Notes: generated by a model not told the origin, from the letters alone. A stretch of 64,000 bases of DNA from Metamycoplasma auris (GCF_003253435.1 NZ_QKUB01000001.1:106749-170748), one strand, 5' to 3'. Shown: positions 48,225 through 59,281, counted from the first letter of the stretch. Numbers and translations are program-made.

Positions 48225-48593
48225 ATGGTACAACAAGTTGTTAAAGCATCAGTAAATATGCAACGAATTAGTCCTAGAAAAGCAAGATTAGTTGCTGATC
48301 TAATTCGTTACAAATCAGCTACACAAGCATTAGTTATCCTACAAACAACAAATAAAAAAGCCTCAAAGATTATCTTAAAACTTCTAAATTCAGCAATTGC
48401 TAATGCAACAAATAACTTTGGATTGGATGCAACAAAATTATTTGTTTCTAAAATATTGGTTAATGATGGGCCAACTCTTAAAAGATTTCAACCTCATGCA
48501 CGTGGTAGAGCATACCCAATTTTAAAAAGAACAAGTCACTTTTACATTGAATTAATTGAATTAAATGATGAATTAAATATGGAGGCAAAATAG
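48225..48593 (+). CDS. rplV: Ribosomal protein L22
   Basis: A 122-residue protein whose loop lines the exit tunnel. It contains [14 protein letters not shown] and [15 protein letters not shown]. The frame is open upstream inside rpsS, but ATG 48225, right after the rpsS stop, gives the normal N-terminus with a GGAAAG-type SD. No long tail, unlike L22 of some mycoplasmas. Confidence 0.97.
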   Translation: MVQQVVKASVNMQRISPRKARLVADLIRYKSATQALVILQTTNKKASKIILKLLNSAIANATNNFGLDATKLFVSKILVNDGPTLKRFQPHARGRAYPILKRTSHFYIELIELNDELNMEAK

Positions 48594-48594
48594 T

Positions 48595-49332
48595 ATGGGA
48601 CAAAAAGTTAATCCAAATGGATTTCGTTATGGCATAACAAAAGCTCATAATACAGTTTGATATTCAGACAAAGCTAATTTTGCTTCTTTATTATTAGAAG
48701 ACCAAAAAATTTATGACTTCTTTGATAAGAAAGTTAGAGAATTTTTAATCGGTAAAGTTCAAATTAGAAGAAATCAAAATGGTGCTGTTATTGTTTATGT
48801 TTTCACTGCAAAACCAGCAGCTATGCTTGGAACAAATGGTGAAAAAATTAAACAAATGACTCAAAACCTAAAAAGATATTTGAAAAATAAATCAATTAAC
48901 ATCGCTATTGATGTTGTTGAGTTAAAAAATCCTGATTTAAATGCAAGATTATTAGCTGAAAATATTGCTATTAAATTAGAAAATAGAGGTAGTTTTAGAC
49001 TTGCACAAAAATTTGCGATCAAAGCTGCAATGAAGGCAGGAGCTAAAGGAATTAAAACCTCAGTATCTGGGCGTCTAAATGGTGTTGATATGGCCAGAAC
49101 TGAAGGTTATACAGAAGGCGAAATGAAATTACATACCTTAAGACAAGATGTTGACTATGCAGTTACAACTGCGAAGACAACATATGGAATTCTAGGTGTT
49201 AAGGTATGAGTTTCAAATGGCGAAATTTTAGAAAATAATGCAGTTACTTCAAAGGTAGAACAAAGAGTCGAAAGAAGACCTAGATTTAGTGGAAAGGATG
49301 GCGAAAAACATGCTTCAACCAAAGAGAACTAA
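48595..49332 (+). CDS. rpsC: Ribosomal protein S3
   Basis: A 245-residue protein of the mRNA entry channel. It starts [13 protein letters not shown], with the KH domain near residues 65-80 ([12 protein letters not shown]) and the block [20 protein letters not shown] precedes the start. TGA at 48658 and 49207 are Trp. The C-terminus overlaps rplP by 23 bases. Confidence 0.97.
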
Positions 49333-49747
49333 ACACAGAAAAATGTTTCGTATTCGTCATGACAAAACTAAGGCTCATAGAAATAACACTGTATCATTTG
49401 GTGAATTTGGTTTAAAATCCACATCATCAGCATGAATTAGTGCAAGACAAATTGAAGCTGCCCGTATTGCGATTACTCGTCGTATGGGTCGTGAAGGTAA
49501 AGTTATTATTAAAATATTCCCACACATGTCAAAAACTTCTAAGCCTATTGGGGTACGTATGGGATCAGGTAAGGGTAGCCCAGATCAATGATTTGCAGTT
49601 GTTAAAGAAGGAACTGTAATGTTTGAAGTTTCAGGCAACCAAGTTGATACCATGAAGGATGCTCTAAGATTAGGTGGACATAAATTACCTGTTACTTGAA
49701 AGATTGTTGCCAAAGAAGTATGCGAAGCTGCTGAAGGAGATAAATAA
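49310..49747 (+). CDS. rplP: Ribosomal protein L16
   Basis: A 145-residue protein that helps position the A-site tRNA. It starts [14 protein letters not shown] and contains the conserved [14 protein letters not shown] 49310 lies inside the end of rpsC (23-base overlap), which suggests translational coupling. Two TGA are Trp. Confidence 0.97.
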
Positions 49748-49749
49748 TT

Positions 49750-49950
49750 ATGTCTTATTCTGAATTAAAGAAAAAATCAGTTGAAGAATTAAACCAACTT
49801 TTAGGTGATTTAAGAGCTGAATTATTCTCACTTCGTTTTAAAAATGCAACATCACAATTAGACCAAACTCATAAAATACAATTAGTAAAGAAAGACATCG
49901 CAAGAATTTTAACAGCCCTAAATGCAAAGAAAGAAGAAGGAAATAAATAA
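49750..49950 (+). CDS. rpmC: Ribosomal protein L29
   Basis: A 66-residue two-helix protein at the tunnel exit. [20 protein letters not shown] and the second helix [14 protein letters not shown] are typical. Normal length, without the long tail seen in some mollicutes. It overlaps rpsQ by one base (TAATG). Confidence 0.97.
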   Translation: MSYSELKKKSVEELNQLLGDLRAELFSLRFKNATSQLDQTHKIQLVKKDIARILTALNAKKEEGNK

Positions 49951-50234
49951 TGGAACAAACAATGAGAGAAAATCGTCGTAAGAAACTTGTAGGAACTGTA
50001 GTTAGTACAAAGAACGAAAAAACAGTTACTGTAATTGTTGAAACATATGAAAAACATCCATTGTATTCAAAACGTTTCAAGAAATCAAAGAAATTTGCAG
50101 TTCATGATGAAAAGAATGAAGCCAAAATTGGTGATGTTGTTGAAATTCAAGAAACCAGACCTCTTTCTAAAACAAAACACTTTAGATTAGTAGCAATTAA
50201 ATCACATGCAATCGGAGGAAATGAAAATGCTTAG
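49950..50234 (+). CDS. rpsQ: Ribosomal protein S17
   Basis: A 94-residue protein binding the 5' domain of 16S rRNA. Blocks [11 protein letters not shown] and [14 protein letters not shown] are typical. It starts on the A of the rpmC stop and overlaps rplN by eight bases. Confidence 0.97.
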   Translation: MEQTMRENRRKKLVGTVVSTKNEKTVTVIVETYEKHPLYSKRFKKSKKFAVHDEKNEAKIGDVVEIQETRPLSKTKHFRLVAIKSHAIGGNENA

Positions 50235-50595
50235 TGAATTTTCAAGATGCAATGTAGCTGACAATTCCGGCGCAAAAGAAGTTATGATTATAAAAAACCT
50301 AGGTGGTTCAGTAGTAAGAAGCACCAACATTGGTGATGTTGTAGTTGTAACAGTTAAAAAAGCTATTCCTAATGGTGTTGTTAAAGAAGGACAAGTTCTA
50401 AAGGCTGTGATTGTAAGAACAAAAAGAGGTATTGCGAGAGATAATGGTTCATACATCAGATTTGATGACAATGCTGTTGTTTTAATTAAAGAAGATGGTT
50501 CAATGAGAGGTACTCGGGTATTTGGTCCAGTGGCTAGAGAACTTCGTGACAAGGGATATTTAAAAATAATTTCACTAGCACCGGAGGTTTTATAA
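50227..50595 (+). CDS. rplN: Ribosomal protein L14
   Basis: A 122-residue protein at the subunit interface; exactly the usual length. ATG 50227 ([19 protein letters not shown]) is chosen over ATG 50221, because GGAGG at 50214-50218 is eight bases from the former and only two from the latter. It starts inside rpsQ. Confidence 0.97.
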   Translation: MLSEFSRCNVADNSGAKEVMIIKNLGGSVVRSTNIGDVVVVTVKKAIPNGVVKEGQVLKAVIVRTKRGIARDNGSYIRFDDNAVVLIKEDGSMRGTRVFGPVARELRDKGYLKIISLAPEVL

Positions 50596-50597
50596 TT

Positions 50598-50933
50598 ATG
50601 TCTCAAGCTAAAATTAGAAAAAATGATATGGTACTAGTGATTTCAGGTAAAGAAAAAGGTAAATTCGCAGCTGTTTTATCAACAGATTATAAGAAGCAAA
50701 CTGTAATTCTAAAAGATGTCAATATAAAAGTTAAACACCATAAACCTTCTCAAGAAAATACTGAAGGAAAAATCGAAAAGAAAGAATATCCAATTCATAT
50801 TTCAAATGTTGCTTTCCTAGCAAAAAAAGGAGCACAAGGTCAAAAATCAATTGGAACTAAAATTGGATGAAAAGTTGATGCTAAAACCGGTAAAAAACAA
50901 AGAGTTGCAAAGAAAGTTAATAAGGTAATTTAA
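50598..50933 (+). CDS. rplX: Ribosomal protein L24
   Basis: A 111-residue assembly-initiator protein with a KOW motif (NDMVLVISGKEKGKFAAV). TGA at 50868-50870 is Trp, followed by the basic C-terminus KTGKKQRVAKK. GGAGG lies within the end of rplN. Confidence 0.97.
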
Positions 50934-50951
50934 TAATAAGGAGATATAAAT

Positions 50952-51506
50952 ATGGCTAAGTTAGAACTAGAAAGAAAATATTTAGATGAAGTTCGTCATG
51001 AACTAGTTAAAGAATTTGGTTACAGCTCAATTATGCAAGCTCCTCGTTTACAAAAAATTATTATTAACATGACAGCCGGCAATGAAGTATCAAATTCAAA
51101 AGCTATTGAAGAAGTAATGGTTGAATTAGCCCAAATTACAGGCCAAAAACCATACCAAACAAAAGCTAAAAAATCATTAGCGTCCTGAAAACTACGTGAA
51201 GGGATGCCAATGGGTGGAAAAGTAACATTAAGACGTGACAGAATGTGATCATTTTTAACTAAATTAATTAACGTTGCACTTCCTCGTGTTAGAGACTTTA
51301 ATGGTACAAGTTTAAAAAGTTTTGATGGTCGTGGAAACTATGCAATTGGTATTAAAGAAGAAATTATTTTCCCTGAAATTTCATTTGATAAGATTCGTAA
51401 GTTAAAAGGTATGGATATTATTCTTGTAACAAGCGCAACTAATGATAAAGAAGCATTTGCTTTATTAAAAAAACTTGGAATCCCATTTGCAAAGGCTAAT
51501 AATTAA
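50952..51506 (+). CDS. rplE: Ribosomal protein L5
   Basis: A 184-residue protein of the central protuberance that binds 5S r[21 protein letters not shown] and [17 protein letters not shown] are typical. Two TGA (51186 and 51246) are Trp, splitting the frame if the standard code is used. SD AAGGAG. Confidence 0.97.
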
Positions 51507-51517
51507 GGAGATTATTT

Positions 51518-51703
51518 ATGGCAAGAAAAGCATTAATGGTTAAAGCTGAACGTGAACCAAAATTTTCAGTAAGAAAATATACACGTTGCCAAATTTGTGG
51601 TCGTGTTCACGCAGTATTACGTAAATATAAAATTTGTAGAATTTGTTTTAGAGAATTAGCACATGAAGGAAAAATTCCTGGTGTCAAGAAAGCGAGTTGA
51701 TAA
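51518..51703 (+). CDS. rpsN: Ribosomal protein S14, zinc type
   Basis: A 61-residue short form of S14 with two CxxC pairs (CQIC, CRIC) binding zinc. It ends KKASW, where the final Trp is TGA (51698-51700) followed by TAA; this Trp is conserved in S14 of other Firmicutes. SD AAGGAG. Confidence 0.97.
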
Positions 51704-51705
51704 TT

Positions 51706-52116
51706 ATGGCAATTATTACTGATCCAATAGCAGATATGTTTGTAAGAATTAAGAATGCAATTTCAAGAAAATATCCTGAAGTTACATTCCCACACTCAAA
51801 CAAAAAAGAAAAGATTCTAGATATCTTTGTAAAAGAAGGATACATTACTTCTTATGAAGTGATTACTTCAAAACAAGGTTTTAAGGAAATTAAATTAACT
51901 TTAAAATACAAAGGTATGAATCAAAATATATCTGCAATTACTGATATTAAAAAGGTTTCAAAGCCAGGTTTAAAAGTATATTCAGCAGCAGACAAATTAC
52001 CTCGTGTTCTAAGTGGTTTTGGAACAGCAATTATTTCAACTTCAAAAGGGTTATTAACAGACAAAGAAGCAAGAAAAGCTAACTTAGGTGGCGAAGTTAT
52101 TGCATTTATCTGATAA
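51706..52116 (+). CDS. rpsH: Ribosomal protein S8
   Basis: A 136-residue central-domain assembly protein that also represses the spc operon in many bacteria. It starts MAIITDPIADMFVRIKNA and has the RVLSGFGTAIISTSKG block. The last residue is Trp from TGA 52111-52113, directly followed by TAA. It begins two bases after rpsN. Confidence 0.97.
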
Positions 52117-52149
52117 TAAAACTAACTTTTTAAAATAAGGAATTAAATT

Positions 52150-52689
52150 ATGTCAAGAATCGGAAAAAGAATCTTAAGTATTCCTGAAAACACTGAAGTA
52201 ATTCTAAATAAAAACCACATCATTATTAAAGGTAAATTAGGCGAATTAGAATATACATTTTCACCTTTAATTTCAGTAGTTATTGAAAACAATGAAATTA
52301 AGACACTAAGAGCTAATGAAGAAAAAAGTACAAAACAATTACACGGAACTACAAATGCAATTATTAGCAATATGTTAATCGGAGTTTCAAGCGGTTACAA
52401 GAAAGAAATTGAAATCAAGGGTGTTGGTTATAAAGCAACACTAAAGGGAAATGAAATTGAAGTTATTGCTGGTTATTCCCACAATGTTATTAAACAAATA
52501 CCATCAAATTTAAAAGTAGAAATACCTAAACCAACAAATATTATTATTTCAGGTATTGATAAACAAGCTGTCGGTGAATTTGCTGCAAATCTAAGAGATA
52601 TTAGACGTCCAAGTCCATATTCTGGAAAAGGTATTATGTACAAAGATGAAGTTATTAGACGTAAAGAAGGTAAAACTGCTGCTAAGTAG
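52150..52689 (+). CDS. rplF: Ribosomal protein L6
   Basis: A 179-residue protein near the factor-binding centre. It starts MSRIGKRILSIPE and ends with the conserved GKGIMYKDEVIRRKEGK. Length and order are standard. SD AAGGA before the ATG. Confidence 0.98.
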   Translation: MSRIGKRILSIPENTEVILNKNHIIIKGKLGELEYTFSPLISVVIENNEIKTLRANEEKSTKQLHGTTNAIISNMLIGVSSGYKKEIEIKGVGYKATLKGNEIEVIAGYSHNVIKQIPSNLKVEIPKPTNIIISGIDKQAVGEFAANLRDIRRPSPYSGKGIMYKDEVIRRKEGKTAAK

Positions 52690-52715
52690 TTTTTAGACTA
52701 AAAGGAGATATAAAA

Positions 52716-53063
52716 ATGTTATCAAGAAACCAAAAGCGTGTTGCTAAGCATCTAAAAATTACAAATAAACTAGCAAAAGGAACCTCAATTCGCCCACGTG
52801 TTGTTGTTTATAAATCATTACATAATTTCTATGCACAAGCAATTAATGATGAAAACCATACAACTCTAGCTTCATTTTCAACAAGACAATTACAACAAGT
52901 TGGCAATAATATCGACGCAGCTAAAGCAGTAGCAAAAGAATTTGCATTAAAATTAAAAGCACTAAATATTTCTGAAATTGTTTTTGATCGTTCTGGATAT
53001 ATTTATCATGGAAAATTAGCAGCTTTTGCTGATACATTAAGACAAGAAGGGATTAAATTCTAA
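52716..53063 (+). CDS. rplR: Ribosomal protein L18
   Basis: A 115-residue 5S rRNA-binding protein with [16 protein letters not shown] and [10 protein letters not shown] blocks. SD AAGGAG. Its stop overlaps the rpsE start by one base (TAATG). Confidence 0.97.
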   Translation: MLSRNQKRVAKHLKITNKLAKGTSIRPRVVVYKSLHNFYAQAINDENHTTLASFSTRQLQQVGNNIDAAKAVAKEFALKLKALNISEIVFDRSGYIYHGKLAAFADTLRQEGIKF

Positions 53064-53701
53064 TGGCTGAACAATTAAAAAAGGAAACAATGAAAGAAAA
53101 TGCGAATGCTACTAAAGTAGTATCACCTAAAAAATCTGAAATAAAAGAAAATACAACAAGACAATCACAAGAAAGAAAGAATTTCAATCAAAAGAAACAA
53201 TTTAATCAACAATCCCAAACAAAACTTTATGAAGAAAAAGTAATTGATGTAGCAAGAGTTACAACAGTTGTTAAGGGTGGGAGAAGATTTTCATTCTCAG
53301 CTTATGTTGTTGTTGGTAATAAAAAAGGTAAAGTCGGCTTTGGACACGGAAAAGCAAACGAAGTTCAAGATGCAATTAAAAAAGCAGTTAAAGATGCACA
53401 AAAGAACGTTTTTAGCGTTCCAGTTGTAAATGGAACAATTCCACATGAAATTAAAGAAAAATTCCTAGCCTCAAAAGTACAACTACGTCCTGCGCCAAAA
53501 GGTGCTGGGATCATTGCTTCAAACACAGTTAGAGCCGTTGTTGAATTAGCAGGGTACACTGATATTTCAACAAAAACATATGGTTCAAGAACAAAACAAA
53601 ATATTGTTCATGCAACAATTAATGCAATTAAGAAATTAAGAACTGTTGAAGAAATTTCCAAGTTACGTGACATCGAAGTTAAAAAATTATTAGAAAAATA
53701 A
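53063..53701 (+). CDS. rpsE: Ribosomal protein S5 with N-terminal extension
   Basis: A 212-residue fidelity and helicase protein (E. coli about 166). The conserved part starts near residue 55 with [20 protein letters not shown] and includes GHGKANEV. The first 50 or so residues are a Lys/Gln/Asn-rich, probably disordered extension. Directly followed by rplO: rpmD (L30), usual between them, is missing. Confidence 0.97.
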   Translation: MAEQLKKETMKENANATKVVSPKKSEIKENTTRQSQERKNFNQKKQFNQQSQTKLYEEKVIDVARVTTVVKGGRRFSFSAYVVVGNKKGKVGFGHGKANEVQDAIKKAVKDAQKNVFSVPVVNGTIPHEIKEKFLASKVQLRPAPKGAGIIASNTVRAVVELAGYTDISTKTYGSRTKQNIVHATINAIKKLRTVEEISKLRDIEVKKLLEK

Positions 53702-53722
53702 TAAATAAGGAGACTTATATTT

Positions 53723-54157
53723 ATGAAACTACACACACTAAAAGCAACTGCGGGTGCTCGTAAAGAAAAGACTCGTGTTGGACGTGGTCATGCAGCTGGA
53801 AAAGGGAAGCAAGCCGGTAGAGGACAAAGTGGTCAAACAAAGAGAAGTACAGTAAGACTAGGTTTTGAAGGTGGTCAGTTACCACTATTTAGAAGAATCC
53901 CAAAACGTGGATTCAACAATGTTAATCACATTGAATATCAAGTAGTAAATTTATCTGCTCTAGAAGCTAAATTTGCGAATGATGATGTTGTTTCATATGA
54001 AACATTAGCAGCCAAAAACTTAATTAAAGGCAATTTGCCTGTTAAAATCTTAGGAAATGGAACTTTAAGTAAAAAATTAACAGTTACAATTCCTACTCTT
54101 TCATTAAAAGCTAAAGAAGCGATTGAGAAAGTTGGTGGAAAAATCGAGGTTCAATAA
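53723..54157 (+). CDS. rplO: Ribosomal protein L15
   Basis: A 144-residue late-assembly protein with the Gly/Arg-rich N-terminus (KTRVGRGHAAGKGKQAGRG) and FRRIPKRGF. SD AAGGAG. Stop and secY start overlap (TAATG), as expected for the spc operon. Confidence 0.97.
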   Translation: MKLHTLKATAGARKEKTRVGRGHAAGKGKQAGRGQSGQTKRSTVRLGFEGGQLPLFRRIPKRGFNNVNHIEYQVVNLSALEAKFANDDVVSYETLAAKNLIKGNLPVKILGNGTLSKKLTVTIPTLSLKAKEAIEKVGGKIEVQ

Positions 54158-55626
54158 TGGCTAAAAAAACAAAATTAGAAAAGGAAATACTTAACAAAAA
54201 ACTAGATCGTCAATTAGAAATTGATAAGTATTTTGTTAAAAAAAGGAATAGTTGATCAGAATGATGAAAAAATCATAGTCTTTTCAAAAAGATTCTTTTT
54301 ACTCTCTTTATTATTTCTCTTTTCTTAGTAGCAGGAACAATTACACTGCCGGGTGTTAATTTAGCTAATACAAATCGATTGAACCAAGGTGATTTCTTTG
54401 GAATCCTTAACTTAGTTGGTGGTGGGGGACTTAGAAGATTTTCTCTTGTTGCACTTGGAATTGGACCTTTTATATCCTCTTCTTTGGTGATGATGCTCTT
54501 GCAAACAAAATTATTTCCTCCTATTTATCGATTAAGTCAATCTGGTCCAATTGGAAGAATAAAAATTAATTTTATCACTTATACAATTACGCTATTTTTT
54601 GCAATTTTTCAAGCAATTTTAATCACAAGGGCACTAGTTAACCCAAATGACCAAAGTTTTGGAATTACATTTTCAGATAAGCTTTCAAGTCTTGGAAGAC
54701 ATGGTGAATTCTTTTATAAATGAGTAATAATTCCTTTTCTACTTGTAGCAGGCTCATTCTTTTCATTGTTTTTATCAGAGCAAATTACAAATAAAGGTGT
54801 TGGAAACGGAACAAGTTTAATTATCTTTGTAGGGATTGCTAATTCCTTAATTCCAACATTTAGACATGCATTTGAATACTATATGCCTTCAATAAAAAAT
54901 AACAATGCAATTATTCTTAAAGAAACTATTGATTTCATTGTTTATTTACTAGCTTACTTACTTGTTATCTTTGTTGTTGCCTTCTTTAGTTTAGCAGAAA
55001 GAAGAATCCCAATTCAACAAGTCGGAGCTGGGCTTTCAAAGACTGAAAAGGAATTGAGTTACTTACCAATCAAAGCAAATCCAGCAGGAATTATGTCGGT
55101 TATTTTTGCAATGATGATATTGTCCTTGCCTTCAATGATTGCAGGATTATTTGATCCAAATACGAGTGTATACTATCAATGAGTTCATAACAACCTACAG
55201 CTAACTCAACCACTTGGATTTTTCTTGTTTGTAATCATCACGTTTGGACTTACAATTCTTATGGGAATCCAACAATCAAAGATTGATAAAATTAGTGAAG
55301 ACTTTGCTAAAAGTAGTACTTTTATTCCTGGAATTAGACCAGGTGAACAAACAGAAGATTATTTATTAAATGTTGTGCTTCGCCTTTCATTCTTCTCAGC
55401 AACATATTTAATAATCTTAGGTGCATTGCAATTCATTCAACAAATGTTTGGCATGCCAGCCCCAATTTCATTTGGGGGAACCACAATTATGATCTTAGTT
55501 TCGACTGCCATTGAAACTGTTCAACAAATTCAAGCAAGATATAAATCACAGGAACTTGCAAGAAAAAGAAGAATGATAAGAGAGCTAAAAGAAGTGTATG
55601 GAGAAGAAGAGGATTTAATATGATAG
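54157..55626 (+). CDS. secY: Protein translocase subunit SecY
   Basis: A 489-residue channel subunit of the Sec translocon with ten hydrophobic segments. The conserved GIGPFISSSLVMMLLQ and the basic cytoplasmic loops (AERRIPIQQ, GIRPGEQTEDYL) are present. An extra charged N-terminal stretch of about 50 residues precedes the first membrane helix. The end reads ...ATA TGA TAG: TGA is Trp and TAG (55624-55626) is the true stop, so it overlaps adk by seven bases. Confidence 0.97.
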
Positions 55627-56312
55627 ATAAATGCTCTAGTTGCAAAAATCAAACTTGTAACATTAAACCTAATTTAATTTTTATGGGGCCTCCTGGCGCA
55701 GGAAAAGGTTCAATTTCAAAGTTAATGGTTGAAAAATTTGGCTACTTTCAACTATCAACTGGCGATATGTTTCGCCAAGAAATTAAAAATGAAACTGAAT
55801 TAGGTAAGAAAATTAAAGATATATTAGATTCTGGAAAATATGTTGATGATAGTATTACAAATCAATTAGTTGAAAGTCGTTTAAGCAATCTAGTTCAAAG
55901 TAATACCCCTTTTATTCTTGATGGTTTTCCAAGAACACTTGATCAAGCAGAGTTTCTTGAGGATCTTGAAAAAAAAGGTATCTTTATTGATAAAGTTATT
56001 TTACTAAACATTTCAAATGAACAAATTATTGAGCGTCTTTCAAAAAGAAGAATTTGTCCAAAATGTAAAACTATTTATCATCTAGAGGTTTTTCCACCAC
56101 TTGAAAACAAGTATTGCAAAGTTTGCCATACTGAAGTTATTAAAAGAGTTGATGACGAAGAAGAAGTTATTCTAAAAAGACTGGAAATGTATTATAGTCA
56201 AACAGCATGTTTAATTGATTTCTATAAGAAGAAAAACATTGTTTTAGAAATCAATAGTCATCAAGATCTAAAAGAAGTTTTTTTAGATTTAATGAGGGTT
56301 TTAGGATGATAA
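55620..56312 (+). CDS. adk: Adenylate kinase with zinc LID and Cys-rich N-terminal extension
   Basis: A 230-residue enzyme, ATP + AMP = 2 ADP. P loop GPPGAGKGS; AMP site LDGFPRTLDQAE. The LID has four Cys (CPKC ... CKVC), the zinc form. Before the usual start lies an unusual segment MIDKCSSCKNQTCNIKPN. The SD-like AGAGGA (55608-55613) supports this start, though ATG 55682 would give a nearly minimal protein lacking the first strand. The end is GGA TGA TAA: TGA is Trp and the stop is 56310-56312. It overlaps map by seven bases. Confidence 0.95.
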
Positions 56313-57058
56313 AAATTAAAAGTCAATTTGAAATCCAAAAAATCAAAAAAGCTTGCGCAATCTTGGCAGAAGTTAAAAAAATTCTTTGAGACTTCATAAG
56401 ACCAGGAGTTTCTTTAAAAGAAATTGATAGCGTCGCTTTTAAAGAAATTAAAAAAAGAAATGCAAAACCTGCCTTTTTAGGGCAATATGGTTTTCCTGGT
56501 ACCTGCTGTATTTCAGTAAATGATGAATTAATTCATGGAATTCCATCTGATTACATTGTTAAAGATGGAGATATTATTAAGATTGATACAGGTGTTATTT
56601 GAGAAGGATATTACTCAGACTCAGCTTTTACAAAGGGAGTAGGAAATATCAAAGAAGAGGACAAAAAACTTATTCAGGTTGCCAAAGACGCTTTCTATGC
56701 TGGATTCAATGCAATTAGAGTCGGCAAAAGAATCGGAGATATTTCTGCTGCGATTGGCGATTTCATTCAAAAATCAGGTTATTATACTCCAGATGAATTT
56801 TGTGGCCATGGAATAGGAAAAGAATTACATGAAGACCCCATGATTCCAAATGATGGAATTCCTAACACAGGAGCATTAATTAAAAATGGAATGGTCATTT
56901 GCATTGAACCAATGATTTTGCAAAAATCAAAAAAAATAAAGATCAAAAATGATAGATGAACAGTATTTGATCCATTAGGTTTTAATACAGCGCATTATGA
57001 GCAAACGATATTAATTGATAATGGAGAAGCTTACATATTATCAGGAGATAACATTTAA
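56306..57058 (+). CDS. map: Methionine aminopeptidase type I
   Basis: A 250-residue metalloenzyme removing the initiator Met. Metal ligands are seen in order: KIDTG (Asp), YYSDSA (Asp), CGHGIG (His), IEPM (Glu) and HYEQT (Glu). The substrate-site His is in CGHGIGKELHED. ATG 56306 overlaps the end of adk. Interrupted only by TGA-Trp codons. The order secY-adk-map-infA is the classic Gram-positive one. Confidence 0.97.
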
Positions 57059-57294
57059 TGGGAAAAAATAAAAAAGAAAAAAAAGAAGAAGTTATTAAAA
57101 TGACTGGAAAAATTATCAAGATGCACTCAACTAAAAACTATGATGTGTTACTTGAAAATGACCAAGAAATCAAAGCATATATTTCTGGAAAAATGTCACT
57201 TCATAACATTAAATTAATTCCAGGTGATGTTGTTGATGTTGAAATCAGTCCTTTTAATCTAACGCTTGGAAGAATTGTTTTTCGCCATAAATAA
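57058..57294 (+). CDS. infA: Translation initiation factor IF-1
   Basis: A 78-residue single OB-fold protein that binds the A site during initiation. VIKMTGKIIKMHSTKNYDVLL and ISGKMSLHNIKLIPGDVV are typical. It has a slightly longer Lys/Glu-rich N-terminus (MGKNKKEKKEE). ATG overlaps the map stop (TAATG). Confidence 0.96.
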   Translation: MGKNKKEKKEEVIKMTGKIIKMHSTKNYDVLLENDQEIKAYISGKMSLHNIKLIPGDVVDVEISPFNLTLGRIVFRHK

Positions 57295-57318
57295 TATTTA
57301 AGGAGACAAGGATTATAA

Positions 57319-57432
57319 ATGAAAGTTAGAGCATCAATTAAGCGTATTTGTAAAGACTGTAAAATAATCAAAAGACATGGTGTTAATAGAGTTATTTGCA
57401 TTAACCCAAAGCATAAACAAAGACAAGGATAA
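57319..57432 (+). CDS. rpmJ: Ribosomal protein L36
   Basis: A 37-residue zinc-binding protein: [19 protein letters not shown], then [13 protein letters not shown], with Cys, Cys, Cys and His ligands. It is too short for most gene callers. SD AAGGAG lies before the ATG. rpsM starts six bases after the stop. Confidence 0.97.
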   Translation: MKVRASIKRICKDCKIIKRHGVNRVICINPKHKQRQG

Positions 57433-57438
57433 TAAGTA

Positions 57439-57807
57439 ATGGCTAGAGTTTTAAATATTGAAATTCCAAACAATAAAAAAGCACGTATTTCTCTAACATA
57501 TATTTTTGGTATTGGTCCAACATTAGCAAAGAAGATTTTAGCTGATGCTAATGTTGATGGTGAAAAAAGAGTTAAAGAATTAAGTGAAGAAGAATTAACA
57601 AGAATTAGAGATGAAGCAAAAAAATATACCACTGAAGGTGATTTAAAAAGAGAAATTAACCTAAACATTAAACGTTTAATGGAAATTAAATCATACAGAG
57701 GAATTAGACACAGAAAAGGACTACCAGTAAGAGGTCAATCAACAAAGAAAAACGCAAGAACAAGAAAAGGACCTAGAAAAACAATAGCTGGAAAGAAAGG
57801 TAAATAA
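57439..57807 (+). CDS. rpsM: Ribosomal protein S13
   Basis: A 122-residue head protein contacting the P-site tRNA and bridges to L5. [24 protein letters not shown] and the basic end [17 protein letters not shown] are typical. Standard place after rpmJ. Confidence 0.98.
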   Translation: MARVLNIEIPNNKKARISLTYIFGIGPTLAKKILADANVDGEKRVKELSEEELTRIRDEAKKYTTEGDLKREINLNIKRLMEIKSYRGIRHRKGLPVRGQSTKKNARTRKGPRKTIAGKKGK

Positions 57808-57809
57808 TA

Positions 57810-58187
57810 ATGGCTAAAAAGAATAAAAAAGTTATTACACAAGGTATTGCACATATCCATTCAACATATCAAAATACAATTGTTTCCTTTTCTGATCTAA
57901 AAGGTAATGTTTTTGCTTGATCTTCATCAGGTGCAATTGGATACAAGGGCACCAAGAAAAAAACTCCATATGCAGCTGGTTTAGCAGCAGCAGCAGCAGT
58001 GGAAAAAGCTAAAGAATTTGGTTTGAAAGAAGTATCAATCTTAGTTAAAGGTGTTGGTCCAGGAAAATCAACAGCACGTAAGCAAATTGAAACAAGTGGT
58101 CTAAGCATTAAAGAAGTTAAAGATGTAACCCCAACACCTCATAATGGTACACGTCCTCCAAAAAAGATTCTTAAAAGAGAAAAATAA
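57810..58187 (+). CDS. rpsK: Ribosomal protein S11
   Basis: A 125-residue platform protein. [37 protein letters not shown] and [15 protein letters not shown] are typical. TGA at 57919 is Trp. It begins two bases after rpsM. Confidence 0.98.
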
Positions 58188-58216
58188 TAATTTAAGGAAA
58201 TAAAAAGAGGATAATC

Positions 58217-59281
58217 ATGGAAAAGAGTCAAAAAATTATATATAAAGAATTAATTACTGAAAAAGTTAATGATTTTAATACTACATTTATCATTGAACCT
58301 TTAGCAAGAGGTTATGCAAATACAATGGGAACAGTTTTAAGAAGAACATTGCTATCTTCAATTACTTCCGTTGCGCCATTTGCAATTAAAATTAATAATG
58401 TCGAACATGAATTTCAAACGATTGATGGTCTAAAAGAAGATGTAATTACATTAGTTCGTAATATTCGTAACATTCGCTTTGTTTACAATGAGGAATTTTT
58501 TGCCAAAGATAACTTAGCAAAAATTTCATTCCGTTCAAATAAAGAAGGCGAAATTTATGCTTATGATATTACTAATACATCTGGACTTGAAATTGTAAAC
58601 AAAGATCAATATATTGCTAACATTGCAGAGAATGGTTCACTTGAATTTGATTTATTTTTAAGACAAGGTAAAGGTTTTATTGATTTTGAGGAAAATAAAA
58701 ATGTTATTTCTCAATATGGTCCAAGACTTGAATCTGACATTAAAAGTGGTCAATTTCTTGCGATTGATAGTGATTTTAGCCCAATTAAAAAATGTGCAAT
58801 TTCATTTGAGGAATTAAATAGTTCATCGAAATTAATTGAAGAGCGACTAAAAATCAAAATCGAAACTGATGGGACAATTTTAGCTAAAGAAGCAATTGAG
58901 CAAGCAGCTAAGATTATTGTTGCTCACTTCCAAATTATTGGAAATATCAATGTACTTGAAACACTTGAATTATTTGAAGATAGTAAGGAAAAGAAAGAAA
59001 AAGATATCAAAACATCAATTCCGATTGATAAATTGAATCTTACAATTAGATCTCTAAATGCACTAAAGCGAGCTAAATACAACACTGTTGAAGAAATTAT
59101 TAAATTAAGTGACGAAGATTTATCAAATATTAAAAATTTAGGCAAAAAATCAATTGAAGACATTATTCAAAAAAGAGATGAATGACTTGCGAAAATGACT
59201 TCTGGTAGTAGAGATAATAATGTAGTAATTGAATCATTAGATCAAGTAAATAATTCAGAATTAGAAGAGGGAGAAAAATAA
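58217..59281 (+). CDS. rpoA: RNA polymerase alpha subunit
   Basis: A 354-residue alpha subunit. The N-terminal assembly domain includes PLARGYANTMGTVLRRTLL. The C-terminal DNA-binding domain includes SLNALKRAKYNTVEEI and IKNLGKKSIEDI. TGA 59183-59185 is Trp, and the protein continues with an acidic tail ending EEGEK. Length is slightly above E. coli (329). The stop overlaps rplQ by one base. Confidence 0.98.
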
